A DNA stretch of 64,000 nt from Agelas oroides. Lineage: Eukaryota; Porifera; Demospongiae; Agelasida; Agelasidae. The position numbers were made by a program, and so were the translations under genes. This document shows positions 25,301 to 37,300 of this stretch, in pieces. Location of the stretch: assembly GCA_949130485.1 (NCBI GenBank), contig OX422204.1:868001-932000 (forward strand), given 5' to 3'. Every line of letters begins with the position of its first letter. The stretch's first letter is position 1. The notes beneath the pieces were generated by a model, which was not told the origin of the DNA, did no database searches, and saw only the letters and a list, made by a program, of their open reading frames with translations.

Positions 25301-28300
25301 GCCAGGGGAACGTACGGAAGTAGGTGCAAAGTACCAGGGGAATGCTGGGGAATGCCAGGGGAACGCATCGTAGTGAGTGCAAAGTGTCGGGAATGCCGGG
25401 AAATGCAGGGGAATGCCAAGGGAACGTACAGGAGTGGGTGCAAAGTGCCAGGGGAATGCATGGGAATGCTGGGGAAATGCATGGGAATGTAGAGGAATGC
25501 AGGGGAAATGCCGGGGGAACGTAAGGGAGTGGGTGTAATGTGCCAGGGGAAGCAGGGGGATGCAGGGGAATAGCAGGGAAACGCATGGGAATAGGTGCAA
25601 ATTGACACGTGATTGCTGGGGAATGCAAGGAAATGCAGGGGAATGCCAGGGGAACGTACGGAAGTGAGTGCAAAGTGCCAGTGGAATGTTGGGGAATGCC
25701 AGGGGAACGTATGGTAGTGAGTGCAAAGTGTCAGGGGAATGCCGGGAAATGCAGGGGAATGCCAGGGGAACGTATAGGAGTGGGTGCAAAGTGCCAGGGG
25801 AATGCATGGGAATGCTGGGGGAATGCATGGGAATGTAGGGGAATGCAGCAGAATGCCGGGGGAATGTAAGGGAGTGGGTGTAATGTGCCAGGGGAAGCAG
25901 GGGGGTGCAGGGGAATAGCAGGGAAACGTATGGGACTAGGTGCAAATTGACACGTGAATGCTGGGTAATGCAGGAAAATGCAGGGGAATACCAGGGGAAC
26001 ATAAGGCAGTGGGTGCAAAGTGCCAGGGGAATGCATGGGAATGCAGGGGAATGCATTGGAATGCAGAGGAATGGAGGGGATTGCCAGGCAAACGTAAGGG
26101 AGTGGTTACAAAGTGCCAGGGGAATGCAGGAGAATGCAGGGGAATGCAGAAGAATGCCAGGGGAACGTATGGGAGTGGGTGCAATGTGCCAGGGGAATGC
26201 AGGTGAGTGCCATGGGAACGTATTGGAGTGAGTGAAGTGACAGGAGAATGGAGGGGAATGTAGGGGAAAAACCGGGAATGTATGGGAGTGTGTACAAAGT
26301 GCCAGGAGAATGCAGGGGAATGCAAGGGAATGCCAGCTGAACGAACGGGAATGTGTGCAAAGAGGTAGAGGAATGTAGGGGGTGCAGGGGAATGCAGAAT
26401 GCCAGGGAAACGTATGGGAGTGGGTGCAAAGTGCCAGGGAAATGCAGGTGAATGCCAGGGGAATGCAAGGTAGTGGGTGCAAAGTGCAAGGGAAATGCAG
26501 AGGAATGCAAGGGAACGCCAGGAGTGTAAGGGAGTGGGTGTAATGTGCAAGGGGAATGCAGGGGAATGCAGGGAGAAAAAAGGGAACGTATTGGCCAAGG
26601 TGCAAAGTGACAAGGGATTGCAGGGTAATGCAGGGGAATGCCAGGGGAACGCCAGGGGAACGTAATGGAGTGGGTGCAAAGTACCAGTGGAATGCAGGGG
26701 AATGCCAGGGGAACGTATGGGAGTTGGTGCAAAGTGCCAGAGGAATGTAGGGGAATGCAGGGGAATGCCAGCGAACATATGGGAGTAGGTACAAAGTGCC
26801 AGAGTAATGCAGGGGAATGCCAGGGGAATGCATGGGAGTGTGCAAAGTGCAATGGAAATGTGAGGGAATGCCAGGGGAATGGGAGTGGATGCCAGGTCAA
26901 TGCAGGGGAATGCAGGGGAATGACTGGGGAACGTATGGGAGGGAGTCCAAGTGGAATGTAGGGGATTTGCAGGGGAATGCCATGGGAAAATATGCGAGTG
27001 GGTGAAAAGTGCCAGGGGAATACAGGGAAATGTATGGGAGTGGGTGTAAAATGCCAGGGGAATGCAGGGGAATGCAAGGGGAATGCCAGGGGAACGTATG
27101 AGAGTGGGTGCAAAGAGCCAGGGGAATCCAGGGAAATACCAGGGGAACGTAAGGGAGTTTGTGCAAAGTGCTAGGGGAATGCAGGGGAATGCAGGAGAAT
27201 GCCAGGGGAACGAATGGGATTGGATGCAAAGTGCCAGCGGAACGCACTGGAATGCAGGGGGATGCATGAGAATGCAAGGGAGTTCAGTGGAATGTAGGGG
27301 AAATAGCAGGGGAACGTACGGGACTAGGTGTAAGGTGACATGGGAATGCAGCGGAATGCAGGGGAATGCCAGGGGAACGTAATGGAGTGGGTGCAAAGCG
27401 CCAGGGGAATGCAGGGGAATGCCAGGGGAATGCCAGGGGAATGTATGAGTGGGTGCAAAGTGCTAGGGGAATGCAGGGGAATGCAGGGAAATGCAGGTGA
27501 ATGCCAGGGAATGCTTAGCACTCATACCCATACGTTCTGCTGGCATTCCCCTGCATTCCCCTGCATTCGCCTGGCGTTTTGTACCCACTCCCATAAATTC
27601 CCCTGGTATTCCCTCACATTCCCATTGCAGTTTGCACACATTCCCATGCATTCCCCGGCATTCCCTGCATTCCCCTACATTCCAATGCATTCCCACAATA
27701 TTCCCATGCATTCCCCTGGCACTTTGCACCCACTCCTAGATGTTCCCCTGGCATTCCCCTGCATTCCCCCGACTCTTTGCACCTACTACAATACGTTTGT
27801 GTGCAAAGTGCAATGGGAATATGGGGGAATGCCAGGGATGTATGGCAGTGGGTGCTAAATGCCAAAGGAACAGAGGGGAATGCAGGGTAATGCCAGGGGA
27901 ACGTATGGAAGTGGGTGCAAAGTGCCAGGGGAATTAAGGGGAATGCCAGGGGAATGTATGGGAGTGCAAAGTGACATGGGAATGGAGGAAATGCAGGGGA
28001 ATAACAGGGCAACGTGTGGGAGTGGGTACAAAGTGCCAGGTGAATGCAGGGGAATGTAGGGGAATGCCAGGGGAACGAAAGGGAGTGGGTGCAAAGTGCC
28101 AGGTAAATGCAGGGTAACGCAGGTGAAAGCCAGGGAAACCTATGGAAGTTGGTGCAAAGTGCCAGGGGAATGCATAGGAATGCAGGGAAATGCATGGGAA
28201 TGCAAGGGAATGCAGGGGGACGCCAGGGGAACGTAAGGGAATGGGTGTAATGTGCCTGGGGAATGCAGTGCAATAGCAGGGTTACGTATAGGACTAGGTG

Positions 28301-31300
28301 TAAAATGACGGGATTGCAAGGGAATGTACGGGAATGCCAGGGGAACATAAGACAGTAGGTGCAAGTGCCAAGGGAATGCATGGGAATGCAGGGGAATGCC
28401 AGGAAAATGTAAGGGAGTGGGTGCAAAGTGCAAGGTGAATGCTGGAGAATGCGGGAGGATGTAGGGAAATGCCAGAGGAATGTACGGGAGTGAGTGCAAT
28501 GCACCAGGGGAATGCAGGTGAATGCCAGGGTAACGTATGGGAGGGGGTGCAAGGGGAATGCAGGGGAATGCCATGGGAAAATATGCGAGAGGGTGAAAAG
28601 TGCCAAGGGAATGCAGGGGAATGTATGGAAGTGGGTGGAAAATGCCATGGGAATGCAGGAGAATACCAGGGGAATGCAGGGGAATGCCAGGGGGACGTAT
28701 GGGAGTGGGTGCAAAGTGTCAGCGGAATGCAGGGGAATGCAAGGGAATGCCAGGGAATGGATGGGAGTGGGTGCAAAGTGCCTGGGAAAAGCAGGGAAAT
28801 GCAGTGGAATTCCACAGATACTTATGGGAGTGGGTGCAAAGAACCAGGCGAATGCAGGGAAATGCCAGGGGAACGCAAGGGAGTTGGTGCAAAGTGCCAG
28901 GGCAATGCAGGGGAATGCAGGAGAATGGCAGGGGAACGTATGGGAGTGGATGCAAAGTGCCAGGGGAATGTAAGGGAATAGCAGGGGAATGTATGGGACT
29001 AGGTGTAAGGTGACAGGGCAATGCAGGGCACTGCAGGGGAATGCCAGGGGAACATAAGGCAGTGGGTGCAAATTGCCAAGGAAGTGCAGGGGAATGCCAG
29101 GGGAATGTAAGGGAGTGGGTGCAATGCGCCAGGTAAATACAGAAGAATGCAGGGGAATTCCAGGGGAACGTACGGAAGTGGGTGCAAAGTGCCAGGGGAA
29201 TGCAGGGGATGCAGCGGAATGTAGGGAAGTGTTTGCAAAATGCCAGAAGAACGCAGGGTTATGCAGGGGAATGCCAGGAGAATGTACGGAAGTGGGTGCA
29301 AAGTGCCAGGGGAATGCAGGGGATGCAGGGGAATGTAGGGAAGTGTTTGCAAAATGCCAGAAGAACGCAGGGTTATGCAGGGGAATGCCAGGGGAACGTA
29401 TGGAAGTGGGTGCAAAGTGTCAGTGGAATGCAGGGGAATGCAAGGGAATGCCAGGGAATGGATGGGAGTGGGTGCAAAGTGCCTGGGAAAAGCAGGGAAA
29501 TGCAGTGGAATTCCACAGATACTTATGGGAGTGGGTGAAAAGATCCAGGGGAATGCAGGGTAATGCCAAGAGAACGTATGGGAGTGGGTGAAAAGTGCCA
29601 GGGGAATCTAGTGGAATGCAGGGGAATGGCATGTAACATATGGGAGTAGGTGCTAAGTGCCTGGGGAATGCAGAGGAAGGCCAGGGGAATACATGGGAGT
29701 GCAAAGTGCAATGGGAATGTGGGGTAATGCCAGGGGATGTATGGCAATGGGTGCTAAACGCCAAAGCAACAGAGGGGAATGCAGGAAAATGCCAAGAGAA
29801 CGTATGGAAGTGGGTGCAAAGTGCCAGGGGAATGCAGGGGAATGCCAGGGGAATGTATGGGAGTGCAAAGTGACATGGGAATGGAGGGAAATGCAGGGGA
29901 ATAACAGGGGAACGTATGGGTGTGGGTACAAAGTGCCAGGTGAATGCAGGGGATGCAGGGGAATGTAGGGAAGTGTTTGCAAAATGCCAGAAGAATGCAG
30001 GGTTATGCAGGGGAATGCCAGGGAAACGTATGGAAGTGGGTGCAAAGTGCCAGGGGAATGCAGGGGAATGCAAGGGAATGCCAGGAGAATGTATGGGAGT
30101 GGGTGCAAAGTGCCAGGGGAATGCAGGGGAATGCAAGGGAATGCCAGGGGAATGTATGGGAGTGGGTGCAAAGTGCCTGGGAAAAGCAGGGAAATGCAGG
30201 GGAATGCCACAGATACATATGGGAGTGGGTGAAATGTGCCAGAGGAATGCAGGGGAATGCCAAGGGAACATATGGGAGTGGGTGTAAAGTGCCAGGGGAA
30301 TCTAGTGGAATGCAGGGGAATGGCATGGAACATATGGGAGTAGGTGCAAAGTGCCTGGGGAATGCAGGGGAAGGCCAGGGGAATACATTGGAGTGTGTGC
30401 AAAGTGCTATGGGAATGTGGGGGAATGCCAGGGGATGTATGGCAGTGGGTGCTAAACGCCAAAGGAACAGAGGGGAATGCAGGGGAATGCCAGGGGAACG
30501 TATGGAAGTGGGTACAAAGTGCCAGGGGAATGCAGGGGAATGCCAGGGGAATGTATGTAAGTGCAAAGTGACATGGGAATGGAGGGGTATGCAGGGGAAC
30601 AGGGGAACGTATGGGAGTGGGTACAAAGTGCCAGGTTAATGCAGGGGAATGTAGGGGAATGCCAGGGGAACGAAAGGGTGTGGGTGCAAAGTGCCAGGAG
30701 AATGCAGGGGAATGCAGGGGAATGCAGATGAATGCCAGGGAAACAAATGGAAGTGGGTGCAAAGTGCCAGGGAAATGCATAGGAATGCAGGGAAATGCGT
30801 GGGAATGCAAGGGAATGCAGGGGTACACCTGGGGAACGTAAGGGAATGGGTGTAATGTGCCTGGGGAATGCAGTGGAATAGCAGGGGTACGTATAGGACT
30901 AGGTGTAAGATGACAGGGGAATGCAGGGGAATGCACGGGAATGCCAGGGGAACATAAGACAGTGGGTGCAAGTGCCAGGGGAATGCAGGGGAATGCAGGG
31001 GAATGCCAGGAAAACGTAAGGGAGTGGGTGCAAAGTGCCAGGGGAATGCTGGAGAATGCGGGAGGATGTAGGGGAATGCCAGAGGAATGTACAGGAGTCA
31101 ATGCAATGCACCAGGGGAATGCAGGGGAATGCCAGTGGAACGTACGGAAGTGGGTGCAAAGTACCAGTGGAATGCTGGGGAATGCCAGGGGAACGTATGG
31201 TAGTGGGTGCAAAGTGTCAGGGGAATGCCGGGAAATGCAGGGGAATGCCAGGGGAACGTATAGGAGTGGGTGCAAAGTGCCAGGGGAATGCATGGGAATG

Positions 31301-34300
31301 CTGGGGGAATACATGGGAATGTAGGGGAATGCCGGGGGAACGTGAGGGAGTGGGTGTAATGTGCCAGGGGAAGCAGGGGGATGCAGGGGAATAGCAGGGA
31401 AACGTATGGGACTAGGTGCAAATTGACACGGGAATGCTGGGGAATGCAGGGAAATGCAGAGGAATACCAGGGGAACATAAGGCAGTGGGTGCAAAGTGCC
31501 AGGGGAATGCAGGGGAATGCAGGGGAATGCATGGCACTGCAGAGGAATGCAGGGGATTGCCAGGCAAACGTAAGGGAGTGGGTACAAAGTGTCAGGGGAA
31601 TGCAGGAGAATGCGGGGGGATGCAGGAGAATGCCAGGGGAACGTATGGGAGTGGGTGCAATGTGCCAGGGGAATGCAGTGGAGTGCCAGGGGAACGTACG
31701 GAAGTGGGTGCAAAGTGCCAGGGGAATGCATGGGAATGCCAGGGGAACGTACGGGAGTGAAATGACGGGAATGGAGGGGAAAGTATGGGAGTGTGTACAA
31801 AGTGCCAGGAGAATGCAGGGGAACGCAAGGGAATGCCAGGTGAACAAATGGGAATGTGTGCAAAGAGGTAGAGGAATGTAGGGGGATGCAAGGGAATGCA
31901 GAATGCCAGGGAAACGTATGGGAGTGGGTGCAAAGTGCCAGGGAAATGCAGGTAAATGCCAGGGGAATGCAAGGTAGTGGGTGCAAAGTGCCAGGGAAAT
32001 GCAGGGGAATGCAAGGGAATGCCAGGGGAATGTAAGGGAGTGGGTGTAATGTGCCAGGGGAATGCAGGGGGATGCAGGGGGAAAGAAGGGAACGTATGGG
32101 ACCAGGTGCAAAGTGACAAGGGATTGCAGGGTAATGCAGGGGAATGCCAGGGGAACGCAAGGGAGTGGGTGCAAAGTGTCAGGGGAATGCAGGAGAATGC
32201 GGGGGGGTGCAGGGGAATGCCTGGGGAACGTATGGGAGTGGGTGCTATGCACCAGGGGAATGCCATGGTAATGTACGGAAGTGGGTGCAAAGTGCCAGAG
32301 GAATGCCATGAGAACATATGGGAGTGATGCAAAGTGACGGGAATGGAGGTGAATGCAGGGGAATAACAGGAACGTATGGGAGTGGGTACAAAGTGCCAGG
32401 GGAATGCAAGGGAATGCAGGGGAATGCCAGGGGGATGTAAGGGAGTGGGTGCAATGTGCCAGCGGAATGCAGGGGAATGCAGGGAAATACCAGGGGAACG
32501 TATGGGAGTGGGTGAACAGTGCCAGGGGAAAGCAGGGGAATGCCAGGGTAACGTAAGGGAGTGGGTGCAAAGTGCCAGGGGAATGCAGGGCAATGCAGGG
32601 AAATGCCAGGAGAATGTGAGTGGGTGTAATGTGCCAGGGGAATGCAGGGGAATGCAGAGGGATAGAAGGGGAACGTATGGGACTAGGTGTGAAGTGACAG
32701 GGGATTGCAGGGTAATGCAGGAGAATGCCAGGGGAACATAAGGCAATGGGTGCAAAGTGCCAGGGGAATGCAGGGGAATGCAGGGGAACGCCAGGGGAAA
32801 ACATAAGGCAGTGGGTGCAAAGTGCCAGGGGAATGCAGGGGAATGCAGGGGAACGCCAGGGGAACATAATGGAGTGGGTGCAAAGTGCCAGTGGAATGCA
32901 GGGGAATGCCAGGGGAACGTATGGGAGTTGGTGCAAAGTGCCAGAGGAATGTAGGGGAATGCAGGGGAATGCCAGGGAACATATGGGAGTAGGTACAAAT
33001 TGCCAGAATAATGCAGGGGAATGCAAAGGGAATAAATGGGAGTGTGCAAAGTACAATGGAAATGTGAGTGAATGCCAGAGGAATGAATGGGAGTGGATAC
33101 CAAATGCCAGGAGAATGCAGGGGAATGCCTGGGGAACGTATGGGAGGGGGTGCAAGGGGAATGTAGGGGAATGCAGGGGAATGCCATGGGAAAATATGCG
33201 AGTGGGTGAAAAGTTCCAGGGGAATACAGGGGAATGTATGGGTGTGCAAAATGCCAGGGGAATGCAGGGGAATGCAGGGGAATGACAGGGGAATGCCAGG
33301 AAAATGTAAGGGAGTGGGTGCAAAGTGCAAGGTGAATGCTGGAGAATGCGGGAGGATGTAGGGAAATGCCAGAGGAATGTACGGGAGTGAGTGCAATGCA
33401 CCAGGGGAATGCAGGTGAATGCCAGGGTAACGTATGGGAGGGGGTGCAAGGGGAATGTAGGGGAATGCCATGGGAAAATATGCGAGTGGGTGAAAAGTGC
33501 CAAGGGAATGCAGGGGAATGTATGGGAGTGGGTGCAAAATGCCATGGGAATGCAGAATACCAGGGGAACGTATCGGAGTGGGTTCAAAGTGCCAGGGGAA
33601 TGCAGGGGAATGCCAGGGGAACGTATGGGAGGGAATGCAGCGGAATGCCAGGAGAACGTATGAGATTGGGTGCAAAGAGCCTGTCAAATGCAGGGAAACG
33701 CCAGGGGAACATAAGGGAGTTGGTGCAAAGTGCCAGGGGAATGCAGGAGAATGCTGGAGAATGGCAGGGGAACGTATGGGAGTGGATGCAAAGTGCCAGG
33801 GGAATGTAAGGGAATAGCAGGGGAACGTATGGGACTAGGTGTAAGGTGACATGGGAATGCAGGAGAGTGTAGGGGAATGCCATGGGAACATAAGACAGTG
33901 GGTGCAAAGTGCCAAGGAAGTGCAGGGGAATGCAGGGGAATGCCAGGGGAATGTACGGGAGTGGGTGCAATGCGCCAGGGAAATGCAGAGGAATGCAGGG
34001 GAATTCCAGGGGAACGTACGGAAGTGGGTGCAAAGTGCCAGGGGAATGCAGGGGATGCAGGGGAATGTAGAGAAGTGTTTGCAAAATGCCAGAAGAACGC
34101 AGGGTTATGCAGGGTTAGGAATGCCAGGGGAACGTATGGAAGTGGGTGCAAAGTGTCAGGGGAATACAGGGGAATGCAAGGGAATGGATGGGAGTGGGTG
34201 CAAAGTGCCTGGGAAAAGCAGGGAATTGCAGGGGAATTACGAAGATACTTATGGGAGTGGGTGAAAAGATCCAGGGAAATGCAGGGGAATGCCAAGGGAA

Positions 34301-37300
34301 CGTATGGGAGTGGGTGAAAAGTGCCAGGGGAACTAGTGGAATGCAGGGGAATGGCATGTAACATATGGGAGTAGGTGCAAAGTGCCTGAGGAATGCAGGG
34401 GAAGGCCAGGGGAATACATGGGAGTGTGCAAAGTGCAACGGGAATGTGGGGTAATGCCAGGAGATGTAGGGCAGTGGGTGCTAAACGACAAAGCAACAGA
34501 GGGGAATGCAGGGGAATGCCAAGGGAACGTATGGAAGTGGGTGCAAAGTGCCAGGGGAATGCAGAGGAATGCCAGGGGAATGTATGGGAGTGAGTGCGAA
34601 GTGACATGGGAATGGAGGAGAATGCAGGGGAATAACGGGAACGTATGGGAGTGGGTACAAAGTGTCAGGTGAATGCAGGGGATGCAGGGGAATGTAGGGA
34701 AGAGTTTGCAAAATGCCAGAAGAATGCAGGGTTATGCAGGGGAATGCCAGGGGAACATATGGAAGTGGGTGCAAAGTGCCAGGGTAATGCAGGGGAATGC
34801 AAGGGAATGCCAGGGGAATGTATGGGAGTGGGTGCAAAGTGCCTGGGAAAAGCAGGGAAATGCAGGGGAATGCCACAGATACATATGGGAGTGGGTGAAA
34901 AGTGCCAGGGGAATGCAGGGGAAAGCCAAGGGAACATATGGGAGTGGGTGTAAAGTGCCAGGGGAATCTAGTGGAATGCAGGGGAATCTAGTGGAATGCA
35001 GGGGAATGGCATGGAAAATATGGGAGTAGGTGCAAAGTGCAATGGGAATGTGGGGGAATGCCAAGGGATGTATGGCAGTGGGTGCTAAACGCCAAAGGAA
35101 CAGAGGGGAATGCAGGGGAATGCCAGGGGAACGTATGGAAGTGGGTGCTAAACGCCAAAGGAACAGAGGGGAATGCAGGGGAATGCCAGGGGAACGTATG
35201 GAAGTGGGTGCAAAGTGCCAGGGGAATGCAGGAGAATGCCAGGGGAGTGTATCGGAGTGAGTGCAAAGTGACATGGGAATGGAGGGGAATGCAGGGGAAC
35301 AACAGGGGAACGTACTGGAGTGGGTACAAAGTGCCAGGTGAATGCAGGGGAATGTAGGGGAATGCCAGCGGAACAAAAGGGAGTGGGTGCAAAGTGCCAG
35401 GGGAATGCAGGGGAATGCAGGTGAATGCCAGGGAAACATATGGAAGTGGGTGCAAAGTGCCAGGGGAATGCATAGGAATGCAGGGAAATGCGTGGGAATG
35501 CAAGGGAATGCAGGGGAACACCAGGGGAACGTAACGGAATGGGTGTAATGTGCCTGGGGAATGCAGTGGAATAGCAGGGATACGTATAGGACTAGGTGTA
35601 AGATGACAGGGGAATGCAGGGGAATGCATGGGAATGCCAAGGGAACATAAGACAGTGGGTGCAAGTGCCAGGGAATGCAGGGGAATGCAGGGGAATGCCA
35701 GGAAAACGTAAGGGAGTGGGTGCAAAGTGCCAGGGGAATGCTGGAGAATGCGGGATGTAGGGGAATGCCAGAGGAATGTATGGGAGTCAATGCAATGCAC
35801 CAAGGGAATGCAGGGGAATGCCAGGGGAACGTACGGAAGTGGGTGCAAAGTGCCAGGGGAATGCTGGGGGATGCCAGGGGAACGTATGGCAGTGGGTGCA
35901 AAGTGTCAGGGGAATGCCGGGAAATGCAGGGGAATGCCAGGGGAACGTATAGGAGTGGGTGCAAAGTGCCAGGCAAGAGAATGCAGGGGAATGCCAGGGA
36001 ACATATGGGAGTGGGTGCAAAGTGCCAGGGGAATGCATGGGAGTGCGTGCAAAGTACAATGGGAATGTGGGGGAATGCTAGGGGAATGTATGGGAGTGCA
36101 AAACGCCAGAGGAACACGGGAATGCCAGGGGAACGTATGGGAGTGGGTGCAAAATGCCAGGGGAATGCAAGGGATTGCATGGGAAGTGCCAGGGGAACGT
36201 ATGGGAGTGGGTGCAAAATGCCAGGGGAATGCAAGGGATTGCATGGGAAGTGCCACAGCAATGTATGGGAGTGGGTGCAAACTGCCAGTGGAATGCAGGG
36301 GAACACAGGGGAATGCCAGGGGAACGTATGGGAGTGTGTGGAAAGTGCCAGGGCAATGCAGGGGAATGCCAGGGAAACGTATTGGAGGGTGTGCAAAGTC
36401 CCTGGGGAATGCAGTGGAATGTAGGGGAATGTCAGGAGAACGTATTGGAGTGGGTACAAAGTCCCTGGGGAATGCAGTGGAATGCAGGGGAATGTCAGGA
36501 GAACGTATTGGAGTGGGTACAAAGTGCCTGGGGAAAACGGGAATGCAGGGGAATGACAGGGAAACGTAAGGGAGTGGGTGCGAATTGCCAGGGCAATGCA
36601 GGGGAATGCAGGGGAATGCCAGGGAACATACAGAAGTGGGTGCAAGGTGCCAGCGGAATGTATGGGAGTGGGTGCAAAGTGCCAAGGGAATGCAGGGGAA
36701 CACCAGGGGAATGTATGGGAGTGCAAAGTGACAGGTGAAAGAAGGGGAATGCAGGGGAATGCCAAGGAAACGTAATAGAGCGGGTGCAATATGCCAGCGG
36801 AATGCACGGGAATGCAGCGGAATACCAGGGGAACGGATGGGAGTGGGTGCAAAGTGTCAGGGGAATGCATGGGAGTGTGTACAAAGTGCAATGGAAATGT
36901 GGGGGAATGCCAGGGAAATGTATGGGAGTGGGTGCAAAACACCAGAGGAACAGGGGAATGCAGGGGAATACCAGGGGAACGTATGAAAGTGGGTGCAAAG
37001 TGCCAGGGGAATGCAGGGGAATGCAAGGGAATACAAGGGGAACAAATGGGAGTGGGCACAGTGCCAAGGGAATGCAGGGGAATGTATGGGAGTGGGTGCA
37101 AAGTGCCAGGGGAATGCAGGGGAATGCAGAGGAATGCCAGGGGAACGTATGGGAGTGGGTGCAAAGTATAAGGGGAATGCAGGGGAATTCAAGGGAATGC
37201 GAGGGGAATGTATGGAGTGGGTGCAAAGCGCCAGGGAAATGCAGGGGAATGCAGGGGAATGCCACAGCAACATATGGGAGTGTGTGCAAAGTGCAAGGGG

